From the NCBI GenBank assembly GCA_052387815.1, contig JBQTIU010000032.1, positions 1-64,000 on the forward strand: a DNA stretch of 64,000 bases, written 5' to 3'. The translations under genes were made by a program, and so were the position numbers. Below, in pieces: positions 61,712 through 64,000 of this stretch. The notes beneath the pieces were generated by a model. The model was not told where the DNA came from, ran no database searches, and worked only from the letters and a program-made list of their open reading frames with translations. Within the stretch, counting starts at the first letter, position 1, and each line of letters begins with the position of its first letter. The stretch comes from JBQTIU01 sp052387815 (GTDB lineage: Bacteria > Pseudomonadota > Alphaproteobacteria > CACIAM-22H2).

Positions 61712-62712
61712 TGATCTGCAAGGTCCTGGTCACCGGCGGCGCCGGCTATGTCGGCAACATGCTCGCGCCGCAGCTTCTCGCCGCGGGCTACGCGGTCACC
61801 GTCTACGACATCATGTTCTTCGGGTCGGAGACGCTGCCCAAGCACCCGCGGCTCGCCGTGATCCGCGGCGACGTGCGCGACACCGCCCGCCTCGCCGCCG
61901 CGCTTCAAGGCCACGACGCGGCCCTGCACCTTGCCTGCATTTCCAACGACCCGAGCTTCGACCTCGATCCGGCGCTCGGGCGGTCGATCAACTTCGACTG
62001 CTTCGAGCCGCTGGTGATGGCCGCCAAGGCGGCGGGCGTCCGGCGCTTCGTCTATTGCTCGACGAGCTCGGTCTACGGGGTGAGCGACAAGCCCGACGTG
62101 GCCGAGGACCACCCGCTGGTCCCGTTGACCGACTACAACATGTACAAGGGGATGTGCGAGCCGCTGCTGTTCAAGCACCAGGCGCCGGGCTTCACCTGCG
62201 TGACCATCCGGCCGGCGACGGTGTGCGGCTACAGCCCGCGCACGCGCCTTGACCTCTCGGTCAACATCCTGACCAACCTCGCCGTCAACAAAGGCAAGAT
62301 CACCGTGTTCGGCGGCGAGCAGATGCGCCCCAACCTGCACATCGACGACATGTGCGACGCCTACGAGACCCTCTTGAAGGCGCCGGACGACAAGATCGCC
62401 GGGCAGATCTTCAACTGCGGCTACCAGAACCTCAAGATCAAGGACATCGCGCTGATCGTCCGCAAGGTGGTCCATGAGGAGTTCCCGGAAAAGGACGAGA
62501 TCGCCATCGAAACCACGCCCAGCAACGACCAGCGCTCCTACCACATCGACTCCGACAAGATCGCCCGCTCACTCGGGTTCCGCCCGCGCCGGACGGTCGA
62601 GGACGCGGTGCGCGACCTTGCGCGCGCGTTCAAGGCCGGCAAGCTGCCCGACAGCCTCGGCAACGACTGGTACTACAACCTCCGCACGATGAAGCAGCTC
62701 AGGGCCGCATGA
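61708..62712 (+). CDS. NAD-dependent epimerase/dehydratase
   Basis: This 334-residue extended SDR has TGGAGYVGNMLA, YCSTSSVYG and the catalytic Tyr-x3-Lys as YNMYKGMCE. NQRSYHIDSDKIARSLGF near the end is typical of UDP/GDP-sugar 4-epimerases or reductases. AGHPxxFGGEQ and MRPNLHIDDM follow. Catalytic triad complete. The neighbours (heptose-like module) suggest a heptose substrate. Start overlaps the transaldolase stop. Confidence 0.87.
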   Translation: MMICKVLVTGGAGYVGNMLAPQLLAAGYAVTVYDIMFFGSETLPKHPRLAVIRGDVRDTARLAAALQGHDAALHLACISNDPSFDLDPALGRSINFDCFEPLVMAAKAAGVRRFVYCSTSSVYGVSDKPDVAEDHPLVPLTDYNMYKGMCEPLLFKHQAPGFTCVTIRPATVCGYSPRTRLDLSVNILTNLAVNKGKITVFGGEQMRPNLHIDDMCDAYETLLKAPDDKIAGQIFNCGYQNLKIKDIALIVRKVVHEEFPEKDEIAIETTPSNDQRSYHIDSDKIARSLGFRPRRTVEDAVRDLARAFKAGKLPDSLGNDWYYNLRTMKQLRAA

Positions 62713-63710
62713 ATTCGCGTCCCATCGCCGTGGTCACTGGCGGCGCCGGCTTCCTCGGCAGCCACATGGCCGACCTGCTGCTCGCGCGCGGCTTCGCGGT
62801 GCGCGTCGTCGACGACCTCGCCAGCGGCCGCGAGGCGAACCTCGCTCATCACGCGCGCGAGCCGGCGCTCGCCTTCGACCGGCGCGATATCCGTGCACTC
62901 GAGCCCGGCGACAAGCTGTTCGCGGGCGCGCGTTACGTCTTTCATTTCGCCGGCATCGGCGACATCGTTCCCTCGATCGAGCGGCCGCTCGACTACCTGT
63001 CGGTCAACGTCCAGGGGACCGTGCACGTCCTCGAATGCGCTCGCGCAGCCAGGGCTTCGCGGCTGGTCTATGCCGCCTCGTCGTCGTGCTACGGCCTCGC
63101 CGGCACGCCGACCCGCGAGGACCATCCCATCGCGCCGCAGTATCCTTATGCCTTGAGCAAGGTCCAGGGCGAGCAGGCTTGCTTCCACTGGCACCAGGTC
63201 TATGGCCTCCCCGTGAACTCGGTCCGTATCTTCAACGCCTATGGCACGCGCTCGCGCACGACCGGCGTCTACGGCGCGGTGTTCGGCGTGTTCCTCAAGC
63301 AGAAGCTGGCGGGGCGTCCGTTCACGGTGGTCGGCGACGGCACGCAGAGGCGCGATTTCGTCTATGCGAGCGACGTGGCCGACGCCTTCCTGCGCGCGGC
63401 GGAGACCGAGCTTATGGGCGAGGTGTGGAACCTCGGCGCCGGCAACCCGCAATCGGTCAACCGCCTGGTCGAGCTGTTGGGCGGGTCCACGGTCCGCATC
63501 CCCAAGCGCCCGGGCGAGCCCGACTGCACCTGGGCCGATATCGGCAAGATTTCCCGCCAGCTCGGCTGGCGGCCGGTTGTCTCCTTCGAGGAGGGCGTCC
63601 GGCGGGTCCTCGCGCGCATCGAGGACTGGCGCGATGCGCCCTTGTGGGACGAGCGCTCGATCGCGGCGGCGACCAAGACCTGGTTCGCGCACCTGTCGGC
63701 GAGGGCATGA
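62709..63710 (+). CDS. NAD-dependent epimerase, GalE/GDP-sugar type
   Basis: This 333-residue SDR has TGGAGFLGSHMADLL, the conserved Asp of VVDDLASG, ASSSCYG and YPYALSK (Tyr-x3-Lys). FNAYGTRSRTTGVYGAVFG and GDGTQRRDFVYASDVADAF follow, close to UDP-glucose 4-epimerases and GDP-sugar epimerases. The second epimerase in tandem here. Coupled to both neighbours by four-base overlaps (ATGA). Confidence 0.9.
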   Translation: MNSRPIAVVTGGAGFLGSHMADLLLARGFAVRVVDDLASGREANLAHHAREPALAFDRRDIRALEPGDKLFAGARYVFHFAGIGDIVPSIERPLDYLSVNVQGTVHVLECARAARASRLVYAASSSCYGLAGTPTREDHPIAPQYPYALSKVQGEQACFHWHQVYGLPVNSVRIFNAYGTRSRTTGVYGAVFGVFLKQKLAGRPFTVVGDGTQRRDFVYASDVADAFLRAAETELMGEVWNLGAGNPQSVNRLVELLGGSTVRIPKRPGEPDCTWADIGKISRQLGWRPVVSFEEGVRRVLARIEDWRDAPLWDERSIAAATKTWFAHLSARA

Positions 63711-64000
63711 CCGCCATGCGGCCCCTGATCCACGGCGATTTCCGGCGCAAGATCAAGACCGTGCCGGAGCTCAAGGCGATCGTCGGCGCGCGGCCGCGCC
63801 AGCAGAAGGTCATCATGTGCCACGGCACGTTCGACATCGTGCATCCCGGGCATATCCGCCACCTGATCTACGCGCGCTCCAAGGCCGACATCCTGGTGGC
63901 GAGCTTGACCTGCGACGCGCACATCCACAAGGCGCACTTCCGCCCCTTCGTGCCGGAGGACCTGCGCGCCATGAACCTGGCCGCGCTCGAGGTGGTGGAC
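63707..64000 (+). CDS. Nucleotidyltransferase, RfaE/HldE C-terminal-like (partial)
   Basis: The first 98 residues are visible; the gene leaves the window. MCHGTFDIVHPGHIRHL contains the GTFD and HxGH motifs of the cytidylyltransferase fold used by HldE (ADP-heptose) and TagD-like enzymes. A region of about 35 residues precedes it without a PfkB kinase domain at the N terminus. It may activate the sugar phosphate with ATP, CTP or GTP. It ends the heptose-like module seen so far. Confidence 0.85.
   Translation, partial: MTAMRPLIHGDFRRKIKTVPELKAIVGARPRQQKVIMCHGTFDIVHPGHIRHLIYARSKADILVASLTCDAHIHKAHFRPFVPEDLRAMNLAALEVVD

Overview
The window is strongly GC-rich, gene-dense chromosomal DNA from an alphaproteobacterium, probably of the Rhodospirillales type. 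The evidence is the order DUF6489 / mnmE / mnmG / rsmG / parA / parB, an LptE with the alphaproteobacterial CGFEPLYG lipoprotein start, and an rpe followed by a heparinase II/III protein. Two 16-bp parS-like sites flank mnmG beside parAB, so the left part probably lies in the replication-origin half of the chromosome. No rRNA, tRNA or CRISPR array was recognised.

1-5.6 kb: quinone oxidoreductase, dienelactone hydrolase and a YyaL-type thioredoxin-domain protein, all on the minus strand. Next comes an AT-richer 1.4-kb insert between two identical 77-bp direct repeats. It holds a DUF3800 gene, a broken small gene and a possible IS630-type scar. The 77-bp repeat looks like a duplicated divergent promoter region, so both neighbours seem to have kept their promoters. 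5.6-12 kb: the DUF6489, ferredoxin, mnmE, mnmG, rsmG, parA, parB run. 12-14 kb: a glycine-rich small protein, an ATP-grasp enzyme and a patch of nested dispersed repeats.

14-30 kb: a nearly complete type II secretion system in two divergent operons. The minus operon runs from a dockerin-containing secreted protein through gspI, J, K, O, a response regulator, a histidine kinase, gspM, C, D and L to an unknown exported protein. The plus operon is gspH, G, E, F and ends in lptE, which meets lptD tail to tail. 32.6-38.2 kb: rpe, a heparinase-like protein, a VOC protein, a polytopic membrane protein, a methyltransferase and a tiny membrane protein.

38-64 kb: a large envelope/exopolysaccharide locus. 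A minus-strand operon carries a nucleotide-sugar dehydrogenase, SxtJ, DUF5989, a NodU/CmcH carbamoyltransferase, a methyltransferase, an SGNH protein and a family 2 glycosyltransferase. A divergent plus-strand unit begins with a winged-helix regulator and an RfaH/NusG-like antiterminator. Operator-like inverted repeats lie in front of it and an ops-like element behind it. It is followed by a long, tightly overlapped series: Nudix, sugar dehydrogenase, epimerase, C-methyltransferase, glycosyltransferase, NeuD-type acetyltransferase, DegT aminotransferase, ABC exporter, UDP-galactopyranose mutase, TylF-like methyltransferase, then a heptose-like module (SIS isomerase, HAD phosphatase, transaldolase, two epimerases, nucleotidyltransferase) that runs off the window end. 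Together these suggest synthesis, decoration and export of an unusual glycan under antiterminator control.

A GTAGGGGCGGGT hairpin repeat is scattered through the window. It supplies the stop codon of two genes, and one copy is flanked by a duplicated gene start, which suggests mobility.
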